A DNA stretch of 64,000 nt from Inia geoffrensis (Eukaryota > Chordata > Mammalia > Artiodactyla > Iniidae): contig CM070910.1 of NCBI GenBank assembly GCA_036417435.1, positions 67,116,784 to 67,180,783 of the forward strand, read 5' to 3'. Each line of letters begins with the position of its first letter. Positions within the stretch are counted from its first letter, which is position 1. Of the stretch, positions 47,270-58,626 are shown one piece after another. The notes under the pieces are model-generated. The model saw only the letters and a list, made by a program, of their open reading frames with translations. It did no database searches and was not told the DNA's origin. The translations under genes and the position numbers were made by a program.

Positions 47270-48470
47270 TTAACATAACAGAAATCACATGCTTTCTAAA
47301 ACTTCGAAAAAATTCTTGGTAAGCCACCAGGACCTGGAGAGGTTTTGAAAGGAGTTTTGTTTGATAACTTTGTCAATTCCTTCTCAAAGTTACTGGTTTT
47401 TTCATATGTATAATTTATTTAATGAATTTTAGCAATTTCCCCCAGAAATCATCCATTTATTAATATTTTCATATGTATTAACATACAACATTATCTTATT
47501 CCATTTAATCTCCTTGCAGTATGTTCATATCCATTTTCTATTTCTAATATTATTTGTATTTCCCTTTTTTCTGGATTCAAATGGGTGAAAAGTATTTCCA
47601 TTTTGTTAACCTTTAAAAATAGTAAAACACTTGATCAATTATACTTTATCTTCTAATTTGTAAATTTCTGTATTTATCTTTCTTGTCTATTTCTGCTTAT
47701 TTGGATTTGTTTTATATCTATTTCTAATTTTTTTAGTCATATGATTAGTTTTTAAATTTTCATTATTTCTGGTTTAATATTGATAGTATTTGAGACCCTA
47801 AGCATACTTCCTGCTACTGACCTGGCCACATTCCATGAATGCCTATATATAATTTTCAAAACTTTCTAAATAGCTTGCAATTATAGTTTTGATTTTCTTC
47901 TTTTATGACATCCTTATAAAGAATTATTTACATTTCTAAGTGGTTGAGAGTTCAGATTTTTTATTCTTATTTAAACTTGTGTAGGTTTTTTTGTCTAAAA
48001 GATAAAAGTTTTCTTTGTGGTCTTATGTATTGTTTTGCTCAGGGTTTCAAATAATACTTTTTAAAAAGGCCCAATTTTGTTAGTGACCAAAATTCAATAC
48101 TGGCCTATAAATCAACTTTAATAATTGCAGTATTTTAGACTTTGGTGTCCTCTTTTTTGGTTGTCAAAATCTGGTATTTAGGTCTCCTAAAAACAACTGT
48201 TTTACTGTCAATTTTTGTTTTTTAATGTTTAATGCTGTGCTTTCATCACATGACTTTTATCACTGTAATATTTTCATTCTGCATTATACCTTTTATCAAT
48301 ATAAAATGCCAAATCGATCCTTTATCCCAAGGAATGCTTTATGATGAATCCTACTTTGTCTAATTATTACTACCATTCATCTTTTTATTTGCATCTCCTT
48401 GATAAAGACTTGGCTATTGTTTTATTCTTTTAATCTAGTTAGAATTAATTTTAACACTTACTGATATTTT
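47270..48470 (-). mobile_element. Very old L1 (L1M/HAL1-like) sequence, antisense
   Basis: AT-rich sequence whose reverse complement resembles central and 5' ORF2 of old L1: plus-strand landmarks 'aagccaccaggacctggaga', 'ggcccaattttgttagtgac', 'tgtttaatgctgtgctttca', 'cctactttgtctaattatta'. Order is consistent with one decayed element together with 46925-47195. Boundaries uncertain. Confidence 0.5.
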
Positions 48471-48974
48471 TCCTGATTTCCAAGTGAATTCATGTTCATT
48501 GCAGAAACACTGGCAACTATAGAAAAGCAAAGACACACAAAATCATCCATTATCCAGTATCCAGAGTCTTCTCTTTTTCCACCCTCTTCTTTTAAATTTT
48601 TCTTTGATATGTTCAAAGAAAGCAGAAGAGCCTACATCAGGGCCTACAGGTCACAGGCCAATTAAACCAGAAACCGGATCCTTCCACAGTCCAGAGCATA
48701 TGGACAGACAAAGTTATCAGGAAACCAGCTCTCATTTCTGCTTCACTTCTCGAAATTCAAAAACAGCAAATCACATTCCTCTCTTGTCTACTGTGGGAGC
48801 GGAGAAATAAAGTGATTAGATTGCCTAGGATTCAAAGCAAGAATGACGTGAATCTGCTGCAGTCAGGAGGGGAAGCCAGGCAGCTCCCTTGTGTCAGGAG
48901 TTCACAGAAGGTGATTCCAGCGGGTGCCTCTGAGAAGCAAGAGCTTGGTTTCAGCATGAGCCTGGGGCGTGGGT
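48471..48974. other. Unclassified stretch
   Basis: No gene or repeat recognised. Confidence 0.3.
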
Positions 48975-49183
48975 CGGTGTATACGTGTGTTATTGTATTA
49001 TTTGTGTGTGTGTGTGTATCATGTGTATGTTGTTTTCTGTTGTGGTGTGTATGCTGTGTGTGCACTGCTGTTTGTGTGTGTTGTTGGTGTGGGTGCTTTG
49101 TATTTGTTTGTGTGTTGTTGCTGGGTGTATGTGTTTTGTGTGTTTGCATGTGTGTATTGTTTTGTGCTGTGTTGTTTTTTTGG
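48975..49183 (+). repeat. TG-rich low-complexity tract
   Basis: About 210 bases of degenerate TG/TTG sequence (GTGTGTGTGTGTG, TTGTTGGTGTGGG, GTTTGCATGTGTG). The Cys/Val/Leu-rich plus frames and Thr/His-rich minus frames here are artefacts. Confidence 0.93.
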
Positions 49184-49294
49184 GGGGTGCACAGTAGCAG
49201 AAAGGGTTTGGCAGTCCAGAGGCCCTGCTGGGGCTAAGGAGATAGGCAGCACAGCGGAGTCGTTTTCTTCTAGAGGTCAAGAAACTCTGTGTCT

Positions 49295-49630
49295 GGGATG
49301 TCCCTGGTGGCGCAGTGGTTAAAAATCCGCTTGCCAATGCAGGGGACATGGGATTGAGCCCTGGTCCTGGAATATCCCACATGCCATGGAGCAACTAAGC
49401 CCGTGCACCACAACTACCAAGCCCACATGCCACAACTACTGAAGCCCGTGTGCCTACAGCCCATGCTCCACAACAAGAGAACCCACCGCAGTGAGAAGCC
49501 CATGCTCCACAGGGAAGACCCCACTCACTCAACTAGAGAAAGCCCGCATGCAGCAACCAAGACCCAACACAGCCAAAAATGAATAAATAAATAAATAATT
49601 TTTTTGTAAAAAGTAAGCTTTAAAAAAAAA
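49295..49630 (+). mobile_element. CHR-type SINE (long form), host for an L1 insertion
   Basis: Long CHR: head GGGATGTCCCTGGTGGCGCAG, decayed B box GGGATTGAGCCC, extended body ending 'gacccaacacagccaaaaat' and (AATA)n plus A-rich tail. The 5' TSD is AAGAAACTCTGTGTCT (49279-49294). Its partner AAGAAACTTTGGGTCT (14 of 16) lies at 52156-52171, beyond the L1, so the L1 entered the SINE's tail. Confidence 0.92.
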
Positions 49631-50856
49631 AGAGTTTGACAGTTTCTGGCGTTACATTTAGGTCTTTAATCCATTTTGAACTTATTTTTGTGTATGGTGT
49701 TAGGGAGTGATCTAATCTCATACTTTGACATGGACCTGTCCAGTTTTCCCAGCACCACTTATTGAAGAGGCAGTCCTTTCTCCACTGTACATCCCTGCCT
49801 CCTTTATCAAAGATAAGGTGACCATATATGCGTGGGTTTATCTCTGGGCTTTCTATCCTGTTCCATTGATCTATATTTCTGTTTTTGTGCCAGTACCACA
49901 CTGTCTTGATTACTGTAGCTTTGTAGTATAGTCTGAAGTCAGGGAGCCTGATTCCTCCAGCTCCGTTTTTCGTTCTCAAGATTGCTTTGGCTATTCAGGG
50001 TCAGTTGTGTTTCCATAAAAATTGTGAAATGTTTTGTTCTAGTTCTGTGAAAAATGCCAGTGGCAGTTTGATAGGGATTGCATTGAATCTATAGATTGCT
50101 TTGGGTAGTATAGTCATTTTCACAATGTTGATTCTTCCAATCCAAGAACATGGTATATCTCTCCATCTATTTGTATTATCCTTAATTTCTTTCATCAGCG
50201 TCTTATAATTTTCTGCATACAGGTCTTTTTTCTCCTTAGGTAGGTTTATTCCTAGATATTTTATTCTTTTTGTTGCAATGGTAAATGGGAGTGTTTTCTT
50301 TATTTCATTATCAGATTTTTCATCATTAGTGTATAGGAATGCCGGAGATTTCTGTGCATTAATTTTGTATCCTGCTACTTTACCAAATTCATTGATTAGC
50401 TCTAGTAGTTTTCTGGTAGCATCTTTAGGATTCTCTACGTATAGTATCATGTCATCTGCAAACAGTGACAGCTTTACTTCTTCTTTTCCGACTTGGATTC
50501 CTTTTCTTTCCTTTTCTTCTCTGATTGCTGTGGCTAAAACTTCCAAAACTATGTTGAATAAAAGTAGTGAGAGTGGGCAACCTTGTCTTGTTCCTGATCT
50601 TAGTGGAAATGCTTTCAGTTTTTCACCATTGAGGATGATGTTGGCTGTGGGCTTGTCATATATGGCCTTTATTATGTCGAGGAAAGTTCCCTCTATGCCT
50701 ACTTTCTGCAGGTTTGTTATCATATATGGGTGTTGAATTTTGTCAAAAGCTTTCTCTGCATCTATTGAGATGATCATATGGTTTTTCTCCTTCAATTTGT
50801 TAATATGGTGTATCACGTTGATTGATTTGCATATATTGAAGAATCCTTGCATTCCT
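49631..50856 (-). mobile_element. Twin-primed L1, inverted 5' segment
   Basis: Antisense ORF2 from about residue 567 ([11 protein letters not shown]) to about residue 975 (NVTPETVKL). Minus-strand frames keep RT motifs ([17 protein letters not shown]) but are broken by a stop at about 49998 (KHN-stop) and by substitutions. Together with 50857-52141 it forms a 5'-truncated L1 whose 5' part was reversed during integration (twin priming). No functional protein is expected. Confidence 0.93.
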
Positions 50857-52141
50857 GTAAGGCCAGAAACTATCAAACTCTTAGAGGAAAACATAGGCAG
50901 AACACTCTATGACATAAATCACAGCAAGATCCTTTTTGACCCACCTCCTAGAGAAATGGAAATAAAAACAAAAATAAACAAATGGGACCTAATGAAACTT
51001 CCAAGCTTTTGCACAGCAGAGGAAATCATAAACAAGACCAAAAGACAACCCTCAGAATGGGAGAAAATATTTGCAAATGAAGCAACTGACAAAGGATTAA
51101 TCTCCAAAATTTATAAGCAGCTCATGCATCTCAATAACAAAAAAACAAACAACCCAATCAAAAATGGGCAGAAGACCTAAATAGACATTTCTCCAAAGAA
51201 GATATACAGACTGCCAACAAACACATGAAAGAATGCTCAACATCATTAATCAGTAGAGAAATGCAAATCAAAACTACAATGAGATATCATCTCACACCAG
51301 TTAGAATGGCCATCATCAAAAAATCTAGAAACAATAAATGCTGGAGAGGGTGTGGAGAAAAGGGAACCCTCTTGCACTGCTGGTGGGAATGTGAATTGGT
51401 ACAGCCACTATGGAGAACAGTATGGAGGTTCCTTAGAAAACTATAAATAGAACTTCCATATGACCCAGCAATCCCACTACTGGGCTTATACCCTGAGAAA
51501 ACCATAATTCAAAAAGAGTCATGTACCAAAATGTTCATTGCAGCTCTATTTACAATAGCCCGGAGATGGAAACAACCTAAGTGTCCATCATCAGATGAAT
51601 GGATAAAGAAGATGTGGCAAATATATACAATGGAATATTACTCAGCCATAAAAAGAAACCAAACTGAGTTATTTGTAATGAGGTGGATGGACCTCGAGTC
51701 TGTCATACAGAGTGAAGTAAGTCAGAAAGAGAAAGACAAATACCGTATGCTAACACATATATATGGAATTTAAGAAAAAAAATGTCATGAAGAACCTAGG
51801 GGTAAGACAGGAATAAAGACACAGACCTACTAGAGAATGGACTTGAGGATATGGGGAGTGGGAAGGGTAAGCTGTGACAAAGCGAGAGAGAGGCATGGAC
51901 ATATATACACTACCAAACGTAAGGTAGATAGCTAGTGGGAAGCAGCCGCATAGCACAGGGAGATCAGCTCGGTGCTTTGTGACCACCTAGAGGGGTGGGA
52001 TAGGGAGGGTGGGAGGGAGGGAGACACAAAAGGGAAGAGATATGGGATTATATGTATATGTGTAACTGATTCACTTTGTTATAAAGCAGAAACTAACACA
52101 CCATTGTAAAGCAATTATAGCCCAATAAAGAATTTTTAAAA
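50857..52141 (+). mobile_element. Twin-primed L1, sense 3' segment
   Basis: Starts at GTAAGGCCAGAAACTATC (ORF2 near residue 967) and continues through the Cys/His region ([14 protein letters not shown]) to the 3' UTR and AATAAAG. One base is missing in CCAATCAAAAATGGG relative to the intact copy (CCAATCCAAAAATGGG), shifting the frame near 51160, and AACTATAAATAG gives a stop near 51447. The A-rich tail is followed by GAAAGAAAGAAAG. Confidence 0.94.
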
Positions 52142-52171
52142 AAAAGAAAGAAAGAAAGAAACTTTGGGTCT

Positions 52172-52574
52172 TAGATCTGCCTCAAGTCACGTTCTGGCTG
52201 AAAAGTAAGGTCCAGAGCTTAAGCAAAAATGTGTCCTATGTCAAAGGATCTGAAAATAGGCTCTTCAAGGAAAGGTTAAAAGGATTGAACCCTTTAGCAT
52301 AAAGGAAGAAAAGATTACGCAGCTACTTAATTACTACAAGCAAATCCATGAAGATTCTCTTAAAGAGAGTATTCAGTGGTTTTCCACTTTCTATAGAAGA
52401 TAGAATGGGTGAAATGCAATCCACTTAAAACAATGGAAAGATTAAGGAGTTTCTCAGCCCTCAGATTTGTACAACATGGAACGGTCTGCAGGGAAAGATT
52501 ATAGAATTCCCAGACCCAGTGATCTTTGAAGAGAAATTAATAGCCCTCCAGAATGCAGGGGCCATGAACTACTG
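52172..52574. other. Unclassified stretch
   Basis: No repeat or exon recognised. Confidence 0.3.
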
Positions 52575-52795
52575 GAAACCAGCACAACCTCTGGGCCAGG
52601 CAGACCTGGGTTAGAATTCCAGCTCTGCACAACCTCCTAAAGATTACCAACCTCTTTACTCTTAGCTTCCTCGTCTGTAAAATGGGCATAGTGACAACTG
52701 TGACACAGATTTCTGTTGGATTAAATCAAATGACAACCTATATAAATCTCCCAGCCCAGTACCTGGTATATAGCAGGTACCCAATAAAGTTTAGT
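52575..52795 (+). mobile_element. MIR SINE, nearly complete
   Basis: 'aggcagacctgggttagaat', TCCAGCTCTGCACAACC, 'cttcctcgtctgtaaaatgg', 'gtacctggtatatagcaggt', ACCCAATAAAG. Confidence 0.88.
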
Positions 52796-52864
52796 TTCCT
52801 CCCCCTTTCAACTTTTTGTTGAGCAGTTAATCTTGTACATCCTTTGACCACTAAAGAGAACCCT

Positions 52865-52930
52865 ACCTCAATTCCATTCACTAAATGTTTACTGAGCACC
52901 TCCTTTATATAAGTCATTAGCGTCGACCCT
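52865..52930 (-). mobile_element. L2 3' terminal fragment, antisense
   Basis: 'ttccattcactaaatgttta' and CTGAGCACCTCCTTTATATAAG, reverse L2 terminus. Confidence 0.55.
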
Positions 52931-53034
52931 AGGCCTCCCAGCACCCACTCACCTACCTTTGGTATGCCTCCAACTTTTGGGTGGGACCCCACCCACTCAC
53001 CCTCTCAGTCGGTGTGGTTTTGCTGGAGCTTACT

Positions 53035-53400
53035 GGGTGACACGTGACCCAGGCATTGCCAATCAGAATATCTGATCGTTCTGTCAAGAGTAATTGGTTC
53101 AGGAAGGGGAACGTGACCCAGTCAGAGACAGTGACACCCAAGGGGCTTTGCTTGAGCTTGCTGGACAGCAGACACTTACTTCTCCCAAAGCCCGGGAAGC
53201 CTGGGAGGCTGAAGCAAGTACACCCATCTAATCTCCTCCAGAGCCTGAGAATCACAGTACACAGAGGAGAGCAAAGCTGAGTTTAGAAACAGGGAGAAGC
53301 CAGCTCAATCCCCGGACTTCTCAGTTACATGACCCAATAAATTCCACTTTTTGCTGAAGCCAGTTGAGTTGGGGTTTTATGTTGCCAAATGCATCCAAAT
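53035..53400 (+). mobile_element. Old LTR-like interspersed repeat, L1 target
   Basis: Recognisable as a dispersed mammalian element: 'gtaattggttcaggaagggg', AACGTGACCCAGTCAGAGAC, 'gagcctgagaatcacagtac', 'cttctcagttacatgaccca', poly(A) signal AATAAA (near 53337) and GCTGAAGCCAGTTGAGTTGGG. I cannot name the family. The nearly full-length L1 entered at its 3' edge. Confidence 0.45.
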
Positions 53401-53417
53401 GGATATAGGCTGTGTAA
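53401..53417 (+). repeat. L1 target-site duplication, left copy
   Basis: GGATATAGGCTGTGTAA, identical to 59012-59028. If the preceding AAAT is counted, the right copy has AAAC, giving 20 of 21 matching. The A-rich start fits L1 endonuclease cleavage at a TT/AAAA-like site. Confidence 0.95.
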
Positions 53418-53842
53418 GAGATTTCCCAGCACCACATAATATCAAACGGTGAAAATCTCCCAGGGATCTCCACCTTAACACCAGCACCCAGCTTCACTCA
53501 ATGGCCAGCAAGCTACGGTGCTGGACAACCTATGCCAAACAACTAGCAAAACAGAAACACAGCCCCACCCATTAATAGAGAGGCTGCCTAAAACCATAAT
53601 AAGTCCAGAGACACCCCAAAACACACCACCAGACGTGGACCTGCCCAGTAGAGAGACAAGATCCAGCCTCATCCACCAGAACACAAGCACTAGTCCCTTC
53701 CACCAGGAAGCATACACAACCCACTAGACCAACCTTAGCCACTGGAGACAGACATCAAAAACAACGGGAACTACGAACCTGCAGCCTGCAAAAAAAAAAA
53801 AAAAAAAAAAAAGGAGACCCCAAACACAGTAAGATAAGCAAA
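53418..53842 (+). promoter_or_regulatory. L1 5' UTR (possibly partial internal promoter)
   Basis: 425 bases, C- and A-rich (ACACCAGCACCCAGC, AACACAGCCCCACCC), with an uninterrupted run of 23 A at 53790-53812 shortly before the ORF1 start. L1 5' UTRs carry an internal Pol II promoter in this position; whether enough remains to work cannot be seen. No tandem monomer structure is evident. Confidence 0.75.
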
Positions 53843-54749
53843 ATGAGAAGACAGAAAAACACACAGCAGATGAAGGAGCAAGATAAAAATGCACCAGACC
53901 TAACAAATGAAGAGGTAATAGGCAGTCTACCTGAAAAAGAATTCGGAATAATGATAGTAAAGATGATCCAGAATCTCGGAAATAGAATGGAGGCAGGGAT
54001 GGAGAAGATGCAACAAATGTTTAACAAAGATCTAGAGGAACTAAAGGACAAACAAACAGAGATGAACAACACAATGACTAAAATGAAAAATACACTAGAT
54101 GGGATCAATAGCAGAATAACTGAGGCAGAAGAACGGATAAGTGACCTGGAAGATAAAATAGTGGAAATAACTACTGCAGAGCAGAATAAAGAAAAAAGAA
54201 TGAAAAGAACTGAGGACAGTCTCAGAGACCTCTGGGACAACATTAAACGCACCAACATTCGAATTATAGGGGTTCCAGAGGATGAAGAGAAAAAGAAAGG
54301 GACTGAGAAAATATTTGAAGAGATTATAGTTGAAAACTTCCCTAATATGGGAAAGGAAATAGTTAACCAAGTCCAGGAAGCAGAGAGAGTCCCATACAGG
54401 ATAAACCCAAGGAGAAATACGCCAAGACACATATTAATCAAACTCTCAAAAATTAAATATAAAGAAAGCATATTAAAAGCAGCAAGGGAAAAAAAAAAAA
54501 ATAACACACAAGGGAATCCCCATAAGGCTAACAGCTGATCTCACAGCAGGAACTCTGCAAGCCAGAAGGGACTGGCAGGACATACTGAAAGTGATGAAGG
54601 AGAAAAGCCTGCAACCACGATTACTCTACCCAGCAAAGATCTCATTCCGATTTGATGGAGAAATTAAAACCTTTACAGACAAGCAAAAGCTGAGAGAGTT
54701 CAGCACCACCAAACCAGCTTTACAACAACTGCTAAAGGAACTTCTCTAG
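53843..54749 (+). pseudogene. L1 ORF1 (RNA-binding chaperone), frame changed at an A run
   Basis: L1 ORF1 protein trimerises by a coiled coil, coats L1 RNA and acts as a nucleic-acid chaperone. The first frame (53843-54538, 231 codons) starts MRRQKNTQQM and has a coiled coil rich in Lys/Glu/Met at about residues 35-130 (NTLDGINSRITEAEERISDL) and an RRM-type domain from about residue 137 (NIRIIGVPEDE, later RRNTPRHILIKL). After residue 216 comes a 13-A run (54489-54501), after which this frame meets a stop. The C-terminal domain (signature GIPIRLTADLTAGTL, then LQPRLLYPAKISF and ALQQLLKELL) continues in the next frame to TAG at 54747-54749. Without the shift the protein would be about 300 residues, close to the family's usual 300-340. 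One extra A explains the change; a homopolymer assembly error is also possible. Confidence 0.93.
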
Positions 54750-54807
54750 ACAAGAAACACAAGAGAAGGAAAGGACCTATAACAACGAACCCAAAACAAT
54801 TTAGAAA

Positions 54808-57800
54808 ATGGGAATAGGAACATACATATCGATAATTACCTTAAATGTAAATGGACTAAATGCTCCCACCAAAAGACACAGATTGGCTGAATGGATACAA
54901 AAACAAGACCCATATATATGCTGTCTACAAGAGACCCACTTCAGACCTAGAGACACATACAGACTGAAAGTAAGGGGATGGAAAAAGATATTCCATGCAA
55001 ATGGAAATCAAAAGAAAGCTGGAGTAGCAATTCTCATATCAGACAAAATAGACTTTAAAATAAAGACCATTATGAGAGACAAAGAAGGACACTACATAAT
55101 GATTAAGGGATCGATCCAAGAAGAAGATATAACAATTGTAAATATTTATGCACCTAACACAGGAGCACCTCAATACATAAGGCAAAAATTAACAGCCATA
55201 AAAGGGGAAATCGACAGTAATACATTCATAGTAGGGGACTTCAACACCCCACTTTCACCAATGGACAGATCATCCAAAATGAAAATAAATAAGGAAACAC
55301 AAGCTTTAAATGATACATTAAACAAGATGGACTTAATTGATATCTATAGGACACTCCATCCAAAAACAACAGAATACACATTTTTCTCAAGTGCTCATGG
55401 AACATTCTCCAGGGTAGATCATATCTTGGGCCACAAATCAAGCCTTGGTAAATTTAAGAAAATTGAAATTGTATCAAGTATCTTTTCCGACCACAACGCC
55501 ATGAGACTAGATATCAATTACAGGAAAAGATCTGTAAAAAATACAAACACATGGAGGCTAAACAATACATTACTCAATAATGAAGTGATCACTGAAGAAA
55601 TCAAAGAGGAAATTAAAAAATACCTAGAAACAAATGACAATGGAGACACAACGACCCAAAACCTATGGGATGCTGCAAAAGCAGTTCTAAGAGGGAAGTT
55701 TATAGCAATACAAGCCCACCTTAAGAAGCAGGAAACATCTCGAATAAACAACCTAACCTTACACCTAAAGCAATTAGAGAAAGAAGAACAAAAAAACCCC
55801 AAATTTAGTAGAAGGAAAGAAATTATAAAAATCAGATCAGAAATAAACAAAAAAGAAAGGAAGGAAACAATAGCAAAGATCAATAAAACTAAAAGTTGGT
55901 TCTTTGAGAAGATAAACAAAATAGATAAACCATTAGCCAGAATCATCAAGAAAAAAAGGGAGAAGACTCAAATCAATAGAATTAGAAATGAAAAAGGAGA
56001 AGTAACAACTGACATTGCAGAAATAAAAATGATCATGAGAGATTACTACAAGCAACTCAATGCCAATAAAATGGACAATCTGGAAGAAATAGACACATTC
56101 TTAGAAATGCACAAACTACCAAGGCTGAATCAGGAAGAAACAGAAAATATGAACAGACCAATCACAAACACTGAAATTGAAACTGTGATTAAAAATCTTC
56201 CAACAAACAAAAGCCCAGGAGCAGATGGCTTCACAGCCGAATTCTATCAAGCATTTAGAGAAGAGTTAACACCTATCCTTCTCAAACTCTTCCAAAACAT
56301 AGCAGAGGGAGGAACACTCCCCAGTTCCTTCTACGAGGCCACCATCACCTTGATACCAAAACCAGACAAGGATGTCACAAAGAAAGAAAACTACAGGCCA
56401 ATATCACTGATGAACATAGATGCAAAAATCCTCAACAAATTACTAGCAAACAGAATCCAACAGCACATTAAAAGGATCATACACCATGATCAAGTGGGGT
56501 TTATTCCAGGAATGCAAGGGTTCTTCAATATATGCAAATCTATCAATGTGATAAACCATATTAACAAATTGAAGGAGAAAAACCATATGATCATCTCAAT
56601 AGATGCAGAGAAAGCTTTTGACAAAATTCAACACCCATTTATGATAAAAACCCTACAGAAAGTAGGCATAGAGGGACCTTTCCTCAACATAATAAAGGCC
56701 ATATATGACAAACCCACAGCCAACATCATCCTCAATGGTGAAAAACTGAAAGCATTTCCATTAAGATCAGGAACAAGACAAGGTTGCCCACTCTCACCAC
56801 TCTTATTCAACATAGTTTTGGAAGTTTTAGCCACAGCAATCAGAGAAGAAAAGGAAAGAAAAGGAATCCAAATCGGAAAAGAAGAAGTAAAGCTGTCACT
56901 GTTTGCAGATGACATGATACTATACATAGAGAATCCTAAAGATGCTACCAGAAAACTACTAGAGCTAATCAATGAATTTGGTAAAGTAGCAGGATACAAA
57001 ATTAATGCACAGAAATCTCTGGCATTCCTATATACTAGTGATGAAAAATCTGAAAGTGAAATCAAGAAAACACCGCCATTTACCATTGCAACAAAAAGAA
57101 TAAAATACCTAGGAATAAACCTACCTAGGGAGACAAAAGACCTGTATGCAGAAAATTATAAGACACTGATGAAAGAAATTAAGGATAATACAAATAGATG
57201 GAGAGATATACCATGTTCTTGGATTGGAAGAATCAACATTGTGAAAATGACTCTACTACCCAAAGCAATCTATAGATTCAATGCAATCCCTATCAAACTG
57301 CCACTGGCATTTTTCACAGAACTAGAACAAAAAATTTCACAATTTGTATGGAAACACAAAAGACCCCGAATAGCTAAAGCAATCTTGAGAGCGAAAAACG
57401 GAGCTGGAGGAATCAGGCTCCCTGACTTCAGACTATACTACAAAGCTACAGTAATCAAGACAGTATGGTACTGGCACAAAAACAGAACGATAGATCAATG
57501 GAACAGGATAGAAAGCCCAGAGATAAACCCACGCAGATATGGACACCTTATCTTTGATAATGGTGGCAGGAATATACAGTGGAGAAAGGACAGCCTCTTC
57601 AATAAGTGGTGCTGGGAAAACTGGACAGCTACATGTAAAAGTATGAGCTTAGATCACTCCCTAACACCATACACAAAAATAAGCTCAAAATGGATTAAAG
57701 ACCTAAATGTAAGGCCAGAAACTATCAAACTTTTAGAGGAAAACATAGGGAGAACACTCTATGACATAAATCACAGCAAGATCCTTTTTGACCCACCTCC

Positions 57801-58626
57801 TAGAGCAATGGAAATAAAAACAAAAATAAACAAATGGGACCTAATGAAACTTCCAAGCTTTTGCACAGCAAAGGAAGCCATAAACAAGACCAAAAGACAA
57901 CCCTCAGAATGGGAGAAAATATTTGCCAATGAAGCAACTGACAAAGGATTAATCTCCAAAATTTACAAGCAGCTTATGCAGCTCAATAACAAAAAAACAA
58001 ACAACCCAATCCAAAAATGGGCAGAAGACCTAAATAGACATTTCTCCAAAGAAGATATGCAGACTGCCAACAAACACATGAAAGAATGCTCAACATCATT
58101 AATCATTAGAGAAATGCAAATCAAAACTACAATGAGATATCATCTCACACCAGTTAGAATGGCCATCATCAAAAAATCTAGAAACAATAAATGCTGGAGA
58201 GGGTGTGGAGAAAAGGGAACCCTCTTGCACTGCTGGTGGGAATGTGAATTGGTACAGCCACTATGGAGAACAGTATGGAGGTTCCTTAAAAAACTAAAAA
58301 TAGAACTACCATATGACCCAGCAATCCCACTACTGGGCATATACCCTGAGAAAACCAAAATTGAAAAAGAGGCATGTACCAAAATGTTCATCGCAGCTCT
58401 ATTTACAATAGCCCGGAGATGGAAACAGCCTAAGTGCCCATCGTCAGATGAATGGATAAAGAAAATGTGGCACATATACACAATGGAATATTACTCAGCA
58501 TTAAAAAGAAACGAAATTGAGCTATTTGTAATGAGGTGGATAGACCTCGAGTCTGTCATACAGAGTGAAGTAAGTCAGAAAGAGAAAGACAAATACCGTA
58601 TGCTAACACATATATATGGAATTTAG
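54808..58626 (+). CDS. L1 ORF2 protein: endonuclease and reverse transcriptase, intact
   Basis: 1272 uninterrupted codons (human ORF2p has 1275). ORF2p nicks target DNA and reverse-transcribes L1 RNA at the nick, acting mainly on its own mRNA in ribonucleoprotein with ORF1p. Endonuclease, residues 1-240: N13 (ITLNVNGLN), E42 (CLQETHF), D144 and N146 (VGDFNTPLS), D204 (RVDHILG) and H229 (FSDHNAM), each one position before its human counterpart. Reverse transcriptase, about 500-770: D599 in [24 protein letters not shown], and D701/D702 in [10 protein letters not shown]-terminal Cys/His segment: C1129-x3-C1133-x7-H1141-x4-C1146 ([14 protein letters not shown]). Start ATG at 54808 lies 58 bases after the ORF1 stop, so translation probably depends on the unconventional reinitiation known for L1. 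No missing key residue seen. Antisense frames within it are shadows. Confidence 0.97.
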   Translation: MGIGTYISIITLNVNGLNAPTKRHRLAEWIQKQDPYICCLQETHFRPRDTYRLKVRGWKKIFHANGNQKKAGVAILISDKIDFKIKTIMRDKEGHYIMIKGSIQEEDITIVNIYAPNTGAPQYIRQKLTAIKGEIDSNTFIVGDFNTPLSPMDRSSKMKINKETQALNDTLNKMDLIDIYRTLHPKTTEYTFFSSAHGTFSRVDHILGHKSSLGKFKKIEIVSSIFSDHNAMRLDINYRKRSVKNTNTWRLNNTLLNNEVITEEIKEEIKKYLETNDNGDTTTQNLWDAAKAVLRGKFIAIQAHLKKQETSRINNLTLHLKQLEKEEQKNPKFSRRKEIIKIRSEINKKERKETIAKINKTKSWFFEKINKIDKPLARIIKKKREKTQINRIRNEKGEVTTDIAEIKMIMRDYYKQLNANKMDNLEEIDTFLEMHKLPRLNQEETENMNRPITNTEIETVIKNLPTNKSPGADGFTAEFYQAFREELTPILLKLFQNIAEGGTLPSSFYEATITLIPKPDKDVTKKENYRPISLMNIDAKILNKLLANRIQQHIKRIIHHDQVGFIPGMQGFFNICKSINVINHINKLKEKNHMIISIDAEKAFDKIQHPFMIKTLQKVGIEGPFLNIIKAIYDKPTANIILNGEKLKAFPLRSGTRQGCPLSPLLFNIVLEVLATAIREEKERKGIQIGKEEVKLSLFADDMILYIENPKDATRKLLELINEFGKVAGYKINAQKSLAFLYTSDEKSESEIKKTPPFTIATKRIKYLGINLPRETKDLYAENYKTLMKEIKDNTNRWRDIPCSWIGRINIVKMTLLPKAIYRFNAIPIKLPLAFFTELEQKISQFVWKHKRPRIAKAILRAKNGAGGIRLPDFRLYYKATVIKTVWYWHKNRTIDQWNRIESPEINPRRYGHLIFDNGGRNIQWRKDSLFNKWCWENWTATCKSMSLDHSLTPYTKISSKWIKDLNVRPETIKLLEENIGRTLYDINHSKILFDPPPRAMEIKTKINKWDLMKLPSFCTAKEAINKTKRQPSEWEKIFANEATDKGLISKIYKQLMQLNNKKTNNPIQKWAEDLNRHFSKEDMQTANKHMKECSTSLIIREMQIKTTMRYHLTPVRMAIIKKSRNNKCWRGCGEKGTLLHCWWECELVQPLWRTVWRFLKKLKIELPYDPAIPLLGIYPEKTKIEKEACTKMFIAALFTIARRWKQPKCPSSDEWIKKMWHIYTMEYYSALKRNEIELFVMRWIDLESVIQSEVSQKEKDKYRMLTHIYGI

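Noticed and set aside
48969..49322. Cys/Val-rich small protein from the TG tract
   Set aside because: All frames through TG repeats give such biased peptides; low-complexity artefact.
49295..49600. CRISPR-like direct repeats
   Set aside because: Repeated AGCCCGTG/GCAACGAAG units are internal to the long CHR SINE; no regular repeat-spacer pattern exists in the window.
50278..50736. 152-codon frame opposite to the L1 RT
   Set aside because: The same frame appears antisense to the intact ORF2 at 56628-57086; it is a shadow produced by L1 codon composition.
53755..54507. 250-codon minus-strand Ser/Phe/Leu-rich frame
   Set aside because: It is exactly opposite to L1 ORF1; hydrophobicity is the mirror of ORF1's Lys/Glu-rich coding strand.
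54808..58626. A 1272-codon frame as a possible host gene
   Set aside because: Every motif (L1 endonuclease, FADD reverse transcriptase, Cys/His end), the ORF1 upstream, the A-rich tail and the TSD identify it as L1 ORF2.
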